In this document: one piece after another, positions 1-10,879 of the stretch
Layout of the letters: each line of letters begins with the position of its first letter
How positions within the stretch are numbered: position 1 is the stretch's first letter
NCBI GenBank assembly: GCA_025331565.1
Contig: JAFREQ010000042.1
Span: 431,001-495,000 of the forward strand
From: Holacanthus passer
Lineage: Eukaryota; Chordata; Actinopteri; Pomacanthidae
Direction of reading: 5' to 3'
Length of the DNA: 64,000 bases
Translations under genes and position numbers: made by a program
Notes under the pieces: generated by a model
What the model was told of the DNA's origin: nothing
Database searches by the model: none
Seen by the model: the letters and a program-made list of their open reading frames with translations, nothing else

Positions 1-29
1 GGTCCGAATAACTTGTGTCTTGTTTACAG

Positions 30-3000
30 ACAAGAAGACACTTGGAGGTCCAGGTAAGTGGTCTTTGTTTTTGCATCTGTTTGGTTCACTTTTCATTTTG
101 GTTTTCCTTTGCTGTGTTCTGTCCTCTGCTGGACCTGTCACTACCAGACCCCTGGTGTTCATGATTTCTGCTGTGCATGTTGGAGCTGCGTAATATTGTC
201 TGTTGTCTACCCTTCTGCTAGATCCCATGAATGCCCTGACTAACCTGACAGGGGTTGGAGGGGGCCCGGGCGCCATTGGCATGGGGCCTCGCCCCACCGG
301 TGCTCCAGTGGGTGGCATGGGGGCCATGGGGCCGATGCAGATAGGCCAGCATGCCATGGCAGGGGTGGCTGGAAACCCACAAGCCAGTGAGTGTGTTTCC
401 TCCATGTGGTGTGTGTTTGCACATCTTCAGAGCGTTCGGTGGATGCTGGCTGCGTCTAAACTGCATATTTTGGCATCAGAGCCGGTCTTACTTTCAGTCT
501 CCGCTTTGGCACGTTGTGTGTGTTTGAGAGTCCAGAACACTCCTCAGACTGGTTCTGAGCTGTAGACCGGGTCTGTCCTTCATTGACTTCTCACTCTACA
601 GTAGGGGGTCCAGGCCAGATGCCGATGCAGCAGATGGTGCAGCAGCAGCAGCAGCAGCAGCAACAGTCCATCCAGTTCCAGCAGTTCCAGCAGGCCCAGC
701 AGCAGCAGCAGAACGCTGCCATCCAACAGCAGTTCCAGGTGCAGCAGCAGCTGAGGGCGCAGCAGCTGCAGCAGCAGCACCACCAGAACCAGCAGCTTCA
801 GCAGCAGCACCAGAACCAGCAGCAGCAGCAGGCCCAGAACCAGCAGCAGCAGAACCAGGTATACAACCATGCGGACACCAAGCTGAATACAGCCTTTCAC
901 AGTGACTACACAATGGGTATTGTAGCCCAAATGGTCAACAGCTTCATCTTAGCTCTGCTTACTAGCTGCTTGAACTTGAGCTCCTTTCATGGCAGCAGAC
1001 ATTTAGGCTTTTAGTTTCACAGTGATTATCTGTGCTGCGTGTTGACTCATGTCTTTGAGGGAGGAGCTGAAGTTGGTGTGGGAGGTGGAACCATAGATAT
1101 AGACATGCGAACCCCCAGCTGAGTGACACAGTGTTTTACAGTTTTCAGAACTCAAAAGTCTGCAACTGATGATGGCTGAAAGAAAGTCTCTGACTCTGGC
1201 TATTGTCTGTGCTTATGCACAGTTCAGGGAGGCCAATGATAAGGACTTAATGGCAGTCTGAAAGAGGTTTGGGCAAAACAGTTTGACGGTTTTAACCCAG
1301 GCTGACACACACTGAGGATATGTTGTACAGAGGAGGAACACTTTGTGGATATCAGTATTAATAAACATCTGATGATACCCATCACAGAGATCAAGCACAA
1401 CGTGACCCTTCTGACTATGTCCCCTGGGGTATCTTGTTGGGGGCTCTGCAGGAGCACTGGGGCTGTTACTATGAGCCATTCGGTTCTTGTATAACCAGAG
1501 TGAGGTGCAGCCACGGTGTGTTGAGGGTCCGGTATGATGACCTCAGGATTGCATCTTTGTTCAGTGTGGATGATGTGTTTCTGCTGACTTCTTCAGTCCA
1601 TGATGGGCTTGATCATCAGTGAAAGCGAGAATGAGCAAATGAGCAATGGGAAGATCTGTGTGGTGTCAGCAGTCATGTGGACTCTCAGTAGACTGTTTGA
1701 TGACAATTTAATGACCAGAAGGAATGAGATCATGGACCCAGGTGGCCAGAAATGAGTTTCCTTCTCAGACTGTCTTTGTTCAGCTTTAGAGACAAGAGTG
1801 ATGAGGTCAGATATCCTGAAGGAGCTCAGAATAGAATGGCTGCTGCCTCATGATGAAAGGAGTCAGTCGAGGTGGTTGGGACACGCCCCCAGAATACGCT
1901 GTAGTGATTACATGTCCTGCCTAGCTTGGAAGAGATGAGATCCCACAGGAGGAGCTGGAGGATGTGGCTGGGGGAAAGAACACCTCCTTTAGTCCACTAC
2001 CCCCCCACCCCATATCCGACTGTAGGGATGTGTATCATACTGTCGCTGTAAATCACAACCTACTATTTATACTGTAGTTCCACCACAGCAGACTGATGTT
2101 AACAACTTGTGTTGACTATTAACCCAGCTTTACTCTTTTGTTTGTAGTTGTTTTCTGTTGCTGATGATGAAGAAGTTATGTGACCAAACACCTTTCCTTT
2201 CCACACTGTTTGCTCCTTGTGTCTGCAGATGCACCAGACAAGGATTCAGCAGCAGCAGATGGTGCAGCTGCAGTTCCAGCAGCATGCTCAGGCCCAAGCT
2301 CAGGCTCAGGCTCAGGCCCAAGCTCAGGCTCAGGCTCAGGCTCAGGCCCAAGCTCAGGCTCAGGCTCAGGCCCAGGCCCAGGCCCAGGCTCAGGCTCAGG
2401 CTCAGGCTCAAGCTCAAGCTCAAGCTCAGGCTCAGGCTCAGGCTCAGGCTCAAGCTCAGGCTCAAGCTCAGGCTCAGTCCATCCAGCACATGGTCCAACA
2501 GCAGCAGCAGGTTCAGGTGCAGGCTCAGCCTCAGCCGGGTCAGATGCCTCCACATTCTCAGCAGCAGCAGCAGCAGCCCGGCATGGTGCCTCAGTCTCTA
2601 GCCGGACAGATGGCGTCCGCTCAGCACGTTCCCATCAACTCGCTCAGTCAGCAGCAGCAGCAGCTCAAGATCCACGCCTTCCAGGTAAGAACGGGCAGGT
2701 CACTGCCGCTGGGTTTGGCTACGTGCACATGTACAGCTTGTAGTCAGAGAAACATCAGATTCAACAAGAACCAGATCTGTGAGGCCGGACTGCAGCTCAT
2801 AAATCACAAGGCAGGGTTCCAGTAGTCTTGCTTACCCACTCCTCTGCTTGCATGCTTTGCCGTGTGTGCGTGTATGTACGTGTGTGTGTGTGCAGGCCCG
2901 TGCAGCCTTGCAGCAGCAGCAGCAGGTCCAGCAGGCGCAGCAAGCAGCACAGCAAGCCGCAGCACAGGCGCAGCTCAACGCAGCAGCCGCCGCCGCCGCC

Positions 3001-6000
3001 GCCGTACCTGGACAGGTGAGACTGCAGCCACCTCGAGCTCAGGCGCTTTGTGTGTAAGGGAAAAGGGGAGCGTGGACATCGGACCCTGTCACATCCCTCC
3101 ACCCTGATACCTCGAACACTTTTCACTCATCATATTATGCTGTGAATTATTACACAGGTGTAAACTGTAAATTATCTTCTACTCACAAGTTGTGTGTTTT
3201 TAAATTACGGTTTACAAAAAAAAAAGAGAAAAAAGTATTGTGACCTGTGTTTGTATTTAAAAGAGAAACTTATTTAAAAGCGTGTCAAGTGTCAATATTT
3301 GGGAAATACATGATAATCTCCATCTTAGAAGCTGAATTTGTTTTTAAAGGTAAAGAAAAGAAATGGAAACAACAAACAACAACAGAGGAGATTAATATAT
3401 GAGGCTGTCTTTTACAAATCGTTCCAATTGTTCAATGAATCCAGTTTCTGCAAATGTATCTTTGTTCATGTTAAAAGTGGATATAAAAAGAACGGAAACA
3501 GTGAAAGGTTGAAACATCCACCTCTAGGTGGAATCAGGCATTTGTCAGTGTACGATCATTGTGTGTGTTCAGACAGAAAACAAAGTAAATCTGAGTTGGT
3601 AAATTGGCTTTTAGGGTGAATCAACACAAACTGTACAAATGGTCCGACCGTCAGATTCAAGTGAATGAGGTTGTTGGAGGCTTTCAAGGTCCTCACAATT
3701 ATGGAAAGTTAAGTGTGTGCGGGTGCATGTGTGCGCTGCAGTGTACGTCCTCTCTGCTCACCCGTCCTGTTGTGTCTCTGTTGTGTGTCATCTGAAGCTG
3801 GTCCGTCCTGGGATGCAGATTCCAGCCCGGCTGCCTCGAGCCGCCCTGAATCCCTCCATCCCTCCTCCAAACGCTGCCGCCCGCCGCCGCCGCCGCCGCC
3901 GCCGCGGTGGGAGGACAGCCGATGACACAGCAGGTATTTATCCCCGTCTGACCTCTGACCCCTCCCCGTCCTGTCCACAGTGTGCTTCTGTCTGTCAGTG
4001 CCGTCCACCTCATGGTGTCCTGCAGCTTCCACCTTTGCACAGTCAGACATGTCGCTCAGAGACCATGTTTGTACCCATGGTGGGAAAAATCACCAGCTAC
4101 CAGCTGAAAGCTTCGAAACTCAACTAAACTAAACTCAGCTATTGTTTCATTGAGAGAAGAGTGGAGCAGCTGATCATTTTAAATGATTATTTCACAGCAA
4201 GAAGCTTAACGAGTGGCACTGAGTGCTTTGCACATTTTTCCCCTGGGTTTTGCCTTTCAGGTTGCGGGGGCTTTGACTGCCCCCTAAATGATTCAAATCA
4301 TCTGTCGAGACCAGAATCGAATCCCTTTAGTCTTTTTTAAAAGCTGCGTCATTGTACACAGAGCAGCGCAGGATAACAGCATGGCAGGATAGAAACTTTA
4401 CAAACTGAGTCTGAAAATTGGAATTGGAATCTGATTGGTGGATCGGTGAATCCTTAAAAAATAGTTGCATCCTGTACTGGGTAGACCTGAATGTTCCACA
4501 TTAAGTAAAGTGCTGTGATGCCTCAGATTATTTTGCCACCTCTGTTCAGAAAGTCTGAACGTGGGTCGAACTGCTCCAGCAGCTGCAGCCTCTCCTCCTG
4601 TGATTGGCTAATGTGCCCTCTCTCCTTGTCCAATCACTTTCCTCCACAGGTACAGCAGCATTCAATGATGTCATCGCCCTCGCCGGTGCAGGTCCAGACG
4701 CCACAGTCGATGCCTCCCCCTCCCCAGCCGTCACCTCAGCCCCCGACCTCACAGCCCAACTCGGCCAGGTACAACAGCTGTTCTCGCCTGAGAAGCTTCA
4801 GATTAAACAAAGCGCTGACGCTGCCTGAGGCTGCTCTTTAACATCTCTCCTGCTTCCTGTCTCCAGCTCTGGGCCCACTCCGTCTCCGGGGGGTTTCCAG
4901 CCCAGCCCATCCCCTCAGCCCTCACAGAGCCCCGCCAACGCCCGAACCCCCCAGAACTATGGAGTCCCCTCACCTGGACCGCTCAATACTCCAGGTACAC
5001 TCATCGAAACATGAACAGGTCCACAGAAAATAACATTTCTTGATGTGTTAATTTCAGATTCATACTAGAATTGTCGTTAAGAAGACATTGATATTATAGA
5101 GCATCTTCACACTTTACACGAACACACAGTATAAACAAATGCTCCTGGAGATTTAAAGGTACAGACTAGTTCATTAGTCCATCTTGTCTTTTCCAAACTT
5201 AAACACATCGAAATTAAATTAAAATTTTGTCATTTTATAGAAGGAAAATTAACTCTAACTAATTACACTGATGACTGGAAGGTAACTGATTGTCCTCACC
5301 TGTCCCCCTGCTGTCCTGCAGGAAACCCCAGCTCTGTGATGAGTCCAGCTGGAGCCACGTCTCTGGAGGATCAGCAGTACATGGAGAAACTCAAGCAGCT
5401 CTCAAAATACATCGAACCTCTGCGCAGGATGATCAACAAGATCGATAAGAATGAAGGTCGGCATCAGAGCTGAAACGATCGAGAAAATAATCATCAGACT
5501 TATCGATAATGAAACCAAATATTTGCAGCCCTCCTCAGTTCCCCATCACATCTACATTAGATGAGTCTTACTTCTTTAGTAAAGGAATAATAACAGAAAC
5601 AGTGCTGAAATGTTTTCTTTGGTTGACAGACAGAAAGAAGGACCTGAGTAAGATGAAGAGTCTGTTGAACATCCTGACGGATCCAAACACCAGGTGACTT
5701 TTGATCATTGAAGTCCAAACTTCTCATCAGCAGTGATTCAGCAGAATAATTTCCTCTGTGTCCTCTGACCTGCAGATGTCCCCTGAAGACGCTGCAGAAG
5801 TGTGAAATTGCCTTAGAGAAACTGAAGAACGACATGGCTGTGGTGAGAGCGTCTCTCTCTAACGGGGCATCTTCGTTTGTTGTTAAAGGTTCAAAGGCTC
5901 TGTTGCGATTACAGAGTGTAAACTTTGGATTCAAACATTTGTGAGAACATGTTGCACTAGCAGCTTGTCCCTGTTCTTCCAGCCGACCCCCCCTCCCCCT

Positions 6001-7582
6001 CCGGTGGCCACGAAGCAGCAGTATTTGTGTCAGCCGCTGCTGGACGCCGTCATGGCCAACATCCGATCTCCAGTCTTCAACCACTCTCTGTACAGAACCT
6101 TCGCCCCCGCCATGGCCGCCATCCACGGACCCCCCATCATGTAGGTCTCACCTCTGATTAGATTTCAAGGTTCACTTCACCCAAATAACAGGAAACACTG
6201 AAACTTCTTCCTGCAGAACGAATCGTCCCAAAGTAAACTGCAGAAAAAGTGAGACAGAAATATTGCAGTATCTGGACAAATGAAAGTGGAACTCCCTGCA
6301 TACAGAGATGCCAAAGGATGTGTGTTTTTGTAATTTGTGTGAAGCGACCTTTTCAACCTGACGGCATCAGTCAGCCACAGACAAACACAAGAAACAGCGG
6401 CAGACCTGATTATTGTTGAACCTGGATTAAAAGTCATTACTGTGATGAATGTTGTGTTCCTCCTCCTCAGGGGTCCCAACGTCTCTGGCAGGAAGAGGAA
6501 GCACGAAGAGGACGAGCGGCAGACCATCCCCAACATCCTGCAGGGGGAGGTGGCTCGCCTCGACGTCAAGTTCCTCGTCAACCTGGATCCTTCGTACTGC
6601 AGCAACAACGGCACCGTGCACCTCGTCTGCAAGCTGGGTGAGACTGACGGAAACACAGAGGTCCAACAGTTGATGAGGAGAATCCTCATTATTTCTTTAT
6701 TTATTTGCAAGAGGAGGAATCTCACCTCAATGTGTTTTATAAGCAAATACAAGAGTCATGAATCGTGTCATCCAGTCAACAGTCGGCCAACAAGCAAGTG
6801 AAAGATCAAACAGCAAAGACATGAAATGAATGAAACACATACTGAAACATTGGTGTGTTCAGTCAACACGTTCCAGAAGAGAGACAGAGAGGGAGGCCAG
6901 TTACAGTCAGATATGATGAATTCAGCTTTGGTTCGGCACAGATCCTGAGTCTGAGTCACAGTTTGAATTGAACCGTTCAGTGATGTGACCTGAGCACAGA
7001 ATCAGGATGATTTGACATTGTTGTGTGTTTGTTGTGTCTTCAGATGATAAAAACCTTCCCAGTGTTCCTCCTCTGCAGCTCAGTGTTCCTGCTGATTATC
7101 CTGATCAGAGTCCATACTGGGCCGATGACGGGGACCAGTACGGTGAGACACCAACAGACACAGCTCATGTTCATCGTTCACAGCTGGAGAACAGAGGTTT
7201 ACATGATGGGGTTGATTCCAGACCGGCGCACACATAGATTTATGAAATGATGAAAAAGAATCTACAAATAAAATGTTGTTTGTTCAGGTTGATTTAAAAA
7301 AAAAAAAAAAAAAATCTCCATAGGACCTGACGTTTACATGATCAGAACAGAGTTCAGGTTTCTCTCACTGTCTGTATTAATTTATTTGTTTCTGTCAGTT
7401 GTGGTTTTTGTCACATGACGTTGTATCGTCTGTCTGGTCCAGCAGGTGCGAACAACTTCCTGCAGACGGTTCACAGAAACATGACGTCCAAACTGCTGCA
7501 GCTGCCCGACAAACACTCAGTGACGGAGCTGCTCAACACCTGGGCTCAGAGCGTCCGCCAGGCCTGTCTGTCAGCTGCCTGA
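30..7582 (+). CDS. med15: Mediator complex subunit 15, 3' fifteen coding exons (5' partial)
   Basis: MED15 is a tail-module subunit of Mediator that links transcription factors to RNA polymerase II in the nucleus. Exons by splice sites: 30-53, 222-386, 602-858, 2229-2684, 2896-3015, 3798-3933, 4650-4768, 4867-4994, 5322-5456, 5630-5693, 5776-5842, 5983-6140, 6471-6637, 7044-7142, 7446-7582 (TGA). All have AG/GT borders and phases agree except exon 3798-3933, which is 136 nt and carries one base too many (see separate entry). The product is about 743 residues within the window: a Gly/Met-rich start (DPMNALTNLTG), Gln-rich exons, an Ala-Gln repeat, a Pro/Ser-rich linker (QTPQSMPPPPQPSPQP), then the conserved C-terminal half (KQLSKYIEPLRRMINKIDKN, LCQPLLDAVMANIRSPVFNH, QGEVARLDVKFLVNLDP) ending WAQSVRQACLSAA. 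The N-terminal KIX domain (roughly the first 100 residues) is encoded left of the window. Identity rests on close agreement with vertebrate MED15 through the C-terminal half. Confidence 0.96.
602..858 (+). other. med15: med15 polyglutamine exon with tandem acceptor
   Basis: This exon encodes a Gln-dominated stretch of about 86 residues, mostly CAG codons, with QQ(A/F/H/N) interruptions. The acceptor reads acagtag, so the AG at 600-601 or the AG at 603-604 could be used. Both keep frame and differ by one codon (start at 602 gives Ile-Gly-Gly, start at 605 gives Arg-Gly). The CAG runs are short and interrupted, as is usual in MED15. Confidence 0.85.
1415..2010 (+). mobile_element. Degenerate non-LTR retrotransposon (LINE) fragment, reverse-transcriptase C-terminal part
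   Basis: It lies inside the med15 intron 859-2228, in the same orientation as the gene. Translation in changing frames recovers remnants typical of fish LINE reverse transcriptases: LGALQEHWG near 1437, then LRVRYDDLRIASLFSVDDV near 1524-1580, where the catalytic FADD box has become SVDD. Near 1745-1990 come remnants of the C-terminal block (EMSFLLRLSLFSFRD, then a Trp-rich tail). There are stops and frameshifts throughout, so it is dead. I do not assign a family. Confidence 0.7.
2286..2477 (+). repeat. med15: Hexanucleotide coding repeat: (Ala-Gln)32 in med15
   Basis: There are 64 uninterrupted codons alternating GCT/GCC and CAG/CAA, inside the 456-nt exon 2229-2684. The repeat is perfect at protein level while codon choice varies (GCTCAG, GCCCAG, GCCCAA, GCTCAA), so it has been maintained or has drifted only at synonymous sites. 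Human MED15 is Gln-rich here but, as far as I recall, lacks such a long pure Ala-Gln tract. Confidence 0.93.
3798..3933 (+). other. med15: med15 exon with apparent +1 frameshift in a GCC run
   Basis: The exon starts in frame (LVRPGMQIPARLPRAALNP) after acceptor ctgaag and ends at a gtattt donor. Its second half only makes sense one frame over: Ala run, then VGGQPMTQQ, joining the next exon VQQHSMMSSPSP. Read straight through, the run becomes Arg and the downstream MED15 frame is lost. One extra C, most likely in the CCC at 3880-3882 within (GCC)n, explains it. The exon is 136 nt where 135 is needed. Confidence 0.8.
5468..5535 (+). repeat. Short fragment of a dispersed teleost repeat (AATCGAT-rich)
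   Basis: This is in the med15 intron 5457-5629. It reads gctgaaacgatcgag, gaaaataatcatcag, cttatcgataatgaaa, ttgcagccct. I recognise these as pieces of a dispersed fish repeat that carries ATCGAT blocks and ends in TGCAGCCCT. Related longer copies occur at 14.9, 21.7 and 56.2 kb in this window. Confidence 0.5.
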
Positions 7583-8168
7583 AGGCCCGCCCACCACCTC
7601 TGACGTGCGCACACACACGGTTTACATGGACTCATCATGGATCTCCGTGGTGGAAACGTTCTTTTCAATCATTAAAGGACTGTTACAGATCAAACCGTTC
7701 ACTCGACACCTGGAACCTGGTTTTCATCTCGTCGCTGTCATTAATAATGAACCTGACATTATTCCTGATGAATTCTGGGTAAATTAAGACATTTTCTCAC
7801 CTGTTCACTCATTGACCATGTTCCTGTCAGCAGGTGTCGATTTCTGTTCAGACATTCTTTAGTCAGAAGCAGCAGTTTGACAGTTTGCTTGTATTTCATA
7901 TTTACTCTTGTATCTTTCTGCACAAACAGTTTGTTTGGAAGTTTCCAGACAGGAAACACAAAAGGGAAAAGAGTAACAGCACCATGTAAACAGCTGAACT
8001 GTCATTTATCCTGATGTATATTTGCTCCCTGAATGCAACACACGGTTGGTTTATTCACTTGGAATGAGTTTGAGTTTTGGACCACAGAGGGCGCTGTTGT
8101 AAAGAAAAACTCTAAGAAGGTTTGTACACTTTGATTTTCAAAGTAAATGTATTTTTTTTGCTATCATG

Positions 8169-8174
8169 AATAAA
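8169..8174 (+). terminator. med15: Poly(A) signal for med15
   Basis: AATAAA lies 587 bases after the med15 stop codon and is followed by a T-rich stretch. The convergent thoc6 signal lies about 360 bases further on. Confidence 0.65.
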
Positions 8175-8529
8175 AACTTTTCAGTTCAACTTTCTAAATC
8201 CAGAAGTCTGAACTTTTTTCACGGATGGGAAACAAACTTTTTTACTAAATATTGAGGCAGACGGACAAAAACAAACAGATGGACAGGACGAAACAGGCAT
8301 GAAGATGTGTGGCTATGATGATGTCACACTGTTTACTAACAATTATTAACTAACAGACAAATTATTATTAATTAGTAGCTTCTCGTCCAGATCAGCCGTG
8401 TTTCCTCAGTGTCGTTCGTCAGACTGAAACCTTTCAAAGGTTTTAGTTTAAATTTTGTTGTGGAGGCTTTTTTGAGTTTAGATGATTTTGTTACAAATAA
8501 TGAGTTTGTATAAAATGAGACAAAAATAT

Positions 8530-8535
8530 TTTATT
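8530..8535 (-). terminator. thoc6: Poly(A) signal for thoc6 (minus strand)
   Basis: TTTATT on the plus strand is AATAAA on the minus strand, about 120 bases past the thoc6 stop codon. med15 and thoc6 therefore converge with only a few hundred bases between their 3' ends. Confidence 0.55.
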
Positions 8536-8653
8536 ATCTTCAGAATAAATGTTTCAAAAGCTGTGAGGTGACTTTTTAACAACTTTAAAAATACCGACAG
8601 GTTAAAGATCGGAGACACAAAGATTCATACATGACTGCGTGTGTGTGTGTGTG

Positions 8654-10778
8654 TCAGAAGCGCAGTGAGAACGCTCTGTACGACAGGTTGGTGAACACGT
8701 CGATGTGAGCACTGCTGCCCCCTGCTGTCAGCACCTGCACAAAATAGAAAACACACAATTACTGGAAACGAAGGACAGAATTTTAAAGCCATTTTAATGG
8801 TCCAGTGTGGAGGATTTAGTGACATCTAGTGGCGAGGATGCAGATTGCAGACAACTGAATACCCCTCCCAGATTATCATTATTTTTAACTACAGCAGATG
8901 TGGCCCACACAGAACCAGCTGGACCTGCTGACCCTCCGATGTCACTGAGCCGTGATGCGTTCGCTGTCTCACCCTGTGCTCGGTGCTGTTGGTGTTGAGC
9001 TGCAGAGTGTTGAGGCTCTGTGGTGTACAGGGTATCTGAGCTTTGACTTCTCCACCCAGCAGACAGTGAGACACAAACGGACCTTCACCCACAGCCAGGA
9101 TCTACGGAGGAAGAGGAGGAGGAGGAGGAGGAAGATTACACATCTGAAACACACACACTGTAACACACAGTGTGACACAGTGACTCACCATGTCCTGGTG
9201 GAAGACAGCTTGTCTCTGGCAGCCTGTCAGAGGGAAGACGGAGGTCGGGGACAGAGAGCGGAGATGCCACAGAGACAAAGACGGACCTCCACCACACAAC
9301 TGGAGCACAAAACAACAACACACAGTGAGAGTCTGAAGACGACGACCGAACAGACGTTCACGTGTGTTTTCTTACCATCCAGTCCGAGTCTGTGGTCAGA
9401 CAGCTGATCCATTTCCCGTACTGAGGTCGAGCGCAGCTCTGAAACACACCACAGAACTCAAACAGGCTTAAAAGCTGCAGCTTCAGTCTATGAGAAGATT
9501 CATGTGTTTCATTAAGCAGCAATCAGGTCACATTTACACGATTACACGACTTTAAACGTCCTCCCACTAAGGAACAAGACAGAGATAAAGTCAGTGACAA
9601 CGTGAGTTTTCTCACCTCGTACTTGTAGACCTCGATGCAGTGAACAGACTGACCCGTCCTGCTGTCTGAAGAACACCACATCATCACCATCAGTATTAAA
9701 ACAGTCTCAGTCCCTCAGCTCTGAATTCTCTCAGATCTCAGATCTCAAGCTAGAACACTGGTTTATTTCCATGTCTCGCTGCCTTTTAGCTCCGTGCACA
9801 TGACGATCCTCTTTGTTTCTGGTGTGAAACTGTTGAACTAAGAGTAGGATTCAACCTTCGGCTCAAACATCGTCGACAGACAGGAGCCATGAGGGAACAA
9901 AGAGCAGCTGTGTTTTAATTAAAGGTCAGTTGTTCGTCTCTGGGGTGATGGAAGGTTCTGTGATGATGCCTGACGAGCTCTGTTTGCAAATGATGGACTG
10001 AATATTGAAATAAGCTCTTGAGCACAATTCTCTGTCCATAAGACAGAGAATTTCCAGGACAGTTTTATTTTCAATTGAAATGTTTTAATGCTGGTTCAAC
10101 CACGTAAAACACTTTGTAATGATGTTTAAATAAAGCCGAGTATTAATAAAACAACAGTCAGCTGGTGTTTGTGGTTTTGTGACTCACCCCAGATCCTCAC
10201 CGCTCCGTCCTCCCCCCCCGACAGGATCTCGGCCTCCCTCTCTCTCACACTCACGCAGTGGATGTAGTCGGAGTGGCCCTGAAGGAGCGACTGCAAACGA
10301 GAGAGACACACAGAGTTCAGCTGGAGTTCAATGTCTCACCCGGTTTGTTGTCAGAGCTGCAACGTGAAACGAGTCTCAGCAGCTTCTGTTAAAGGCAAAT
10401 CCAGAGAGAAACGTCTGACTCCACAACATGAAAACAACTCGGTCTGAAGATGGACGTCATTACGTGTCCAAACTGCCAGGATGGTGCAGAAGCCCAGGAC
10501 TTCCATGAGCAGAGAGAAACCCTGACTGATAAACTCTGACAGACCTTGAAGACTCCGTGTTCCAGGTCCAGGATGTGGACATTGTTGTCTCCTCCACCGA
10601 TTACAAGACTGTTGTCCTGAAACACAAAAAGCATCGTTCAGTTTCACTGAGCCTCGGCCCAGTTACAGAAAGTCTTACCCAGAAAGGTTTAAGAGGGAAA
10701 ACAAATGGCAGAAAACTCCAGAAGAGCAACAGAGGAGGACAGACAGACAGACAGAGACAGACAGACAGACAGACAGAC

Positions 10779-10819
<41 letters not shown>

Positions 10820-10848
10820 GACAGACAGACAGACAGAGACAGACAGAC

Positions 10849-10879
<31 letters not shown>

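Noticed and set aside
580..930. Leu/Ala-rich minus-strand open frames opposite the med15 polyglutamine exon
   Set aside because: Mirror image of CAG repeats; the plus strand has splice sites and MED15 similarity.
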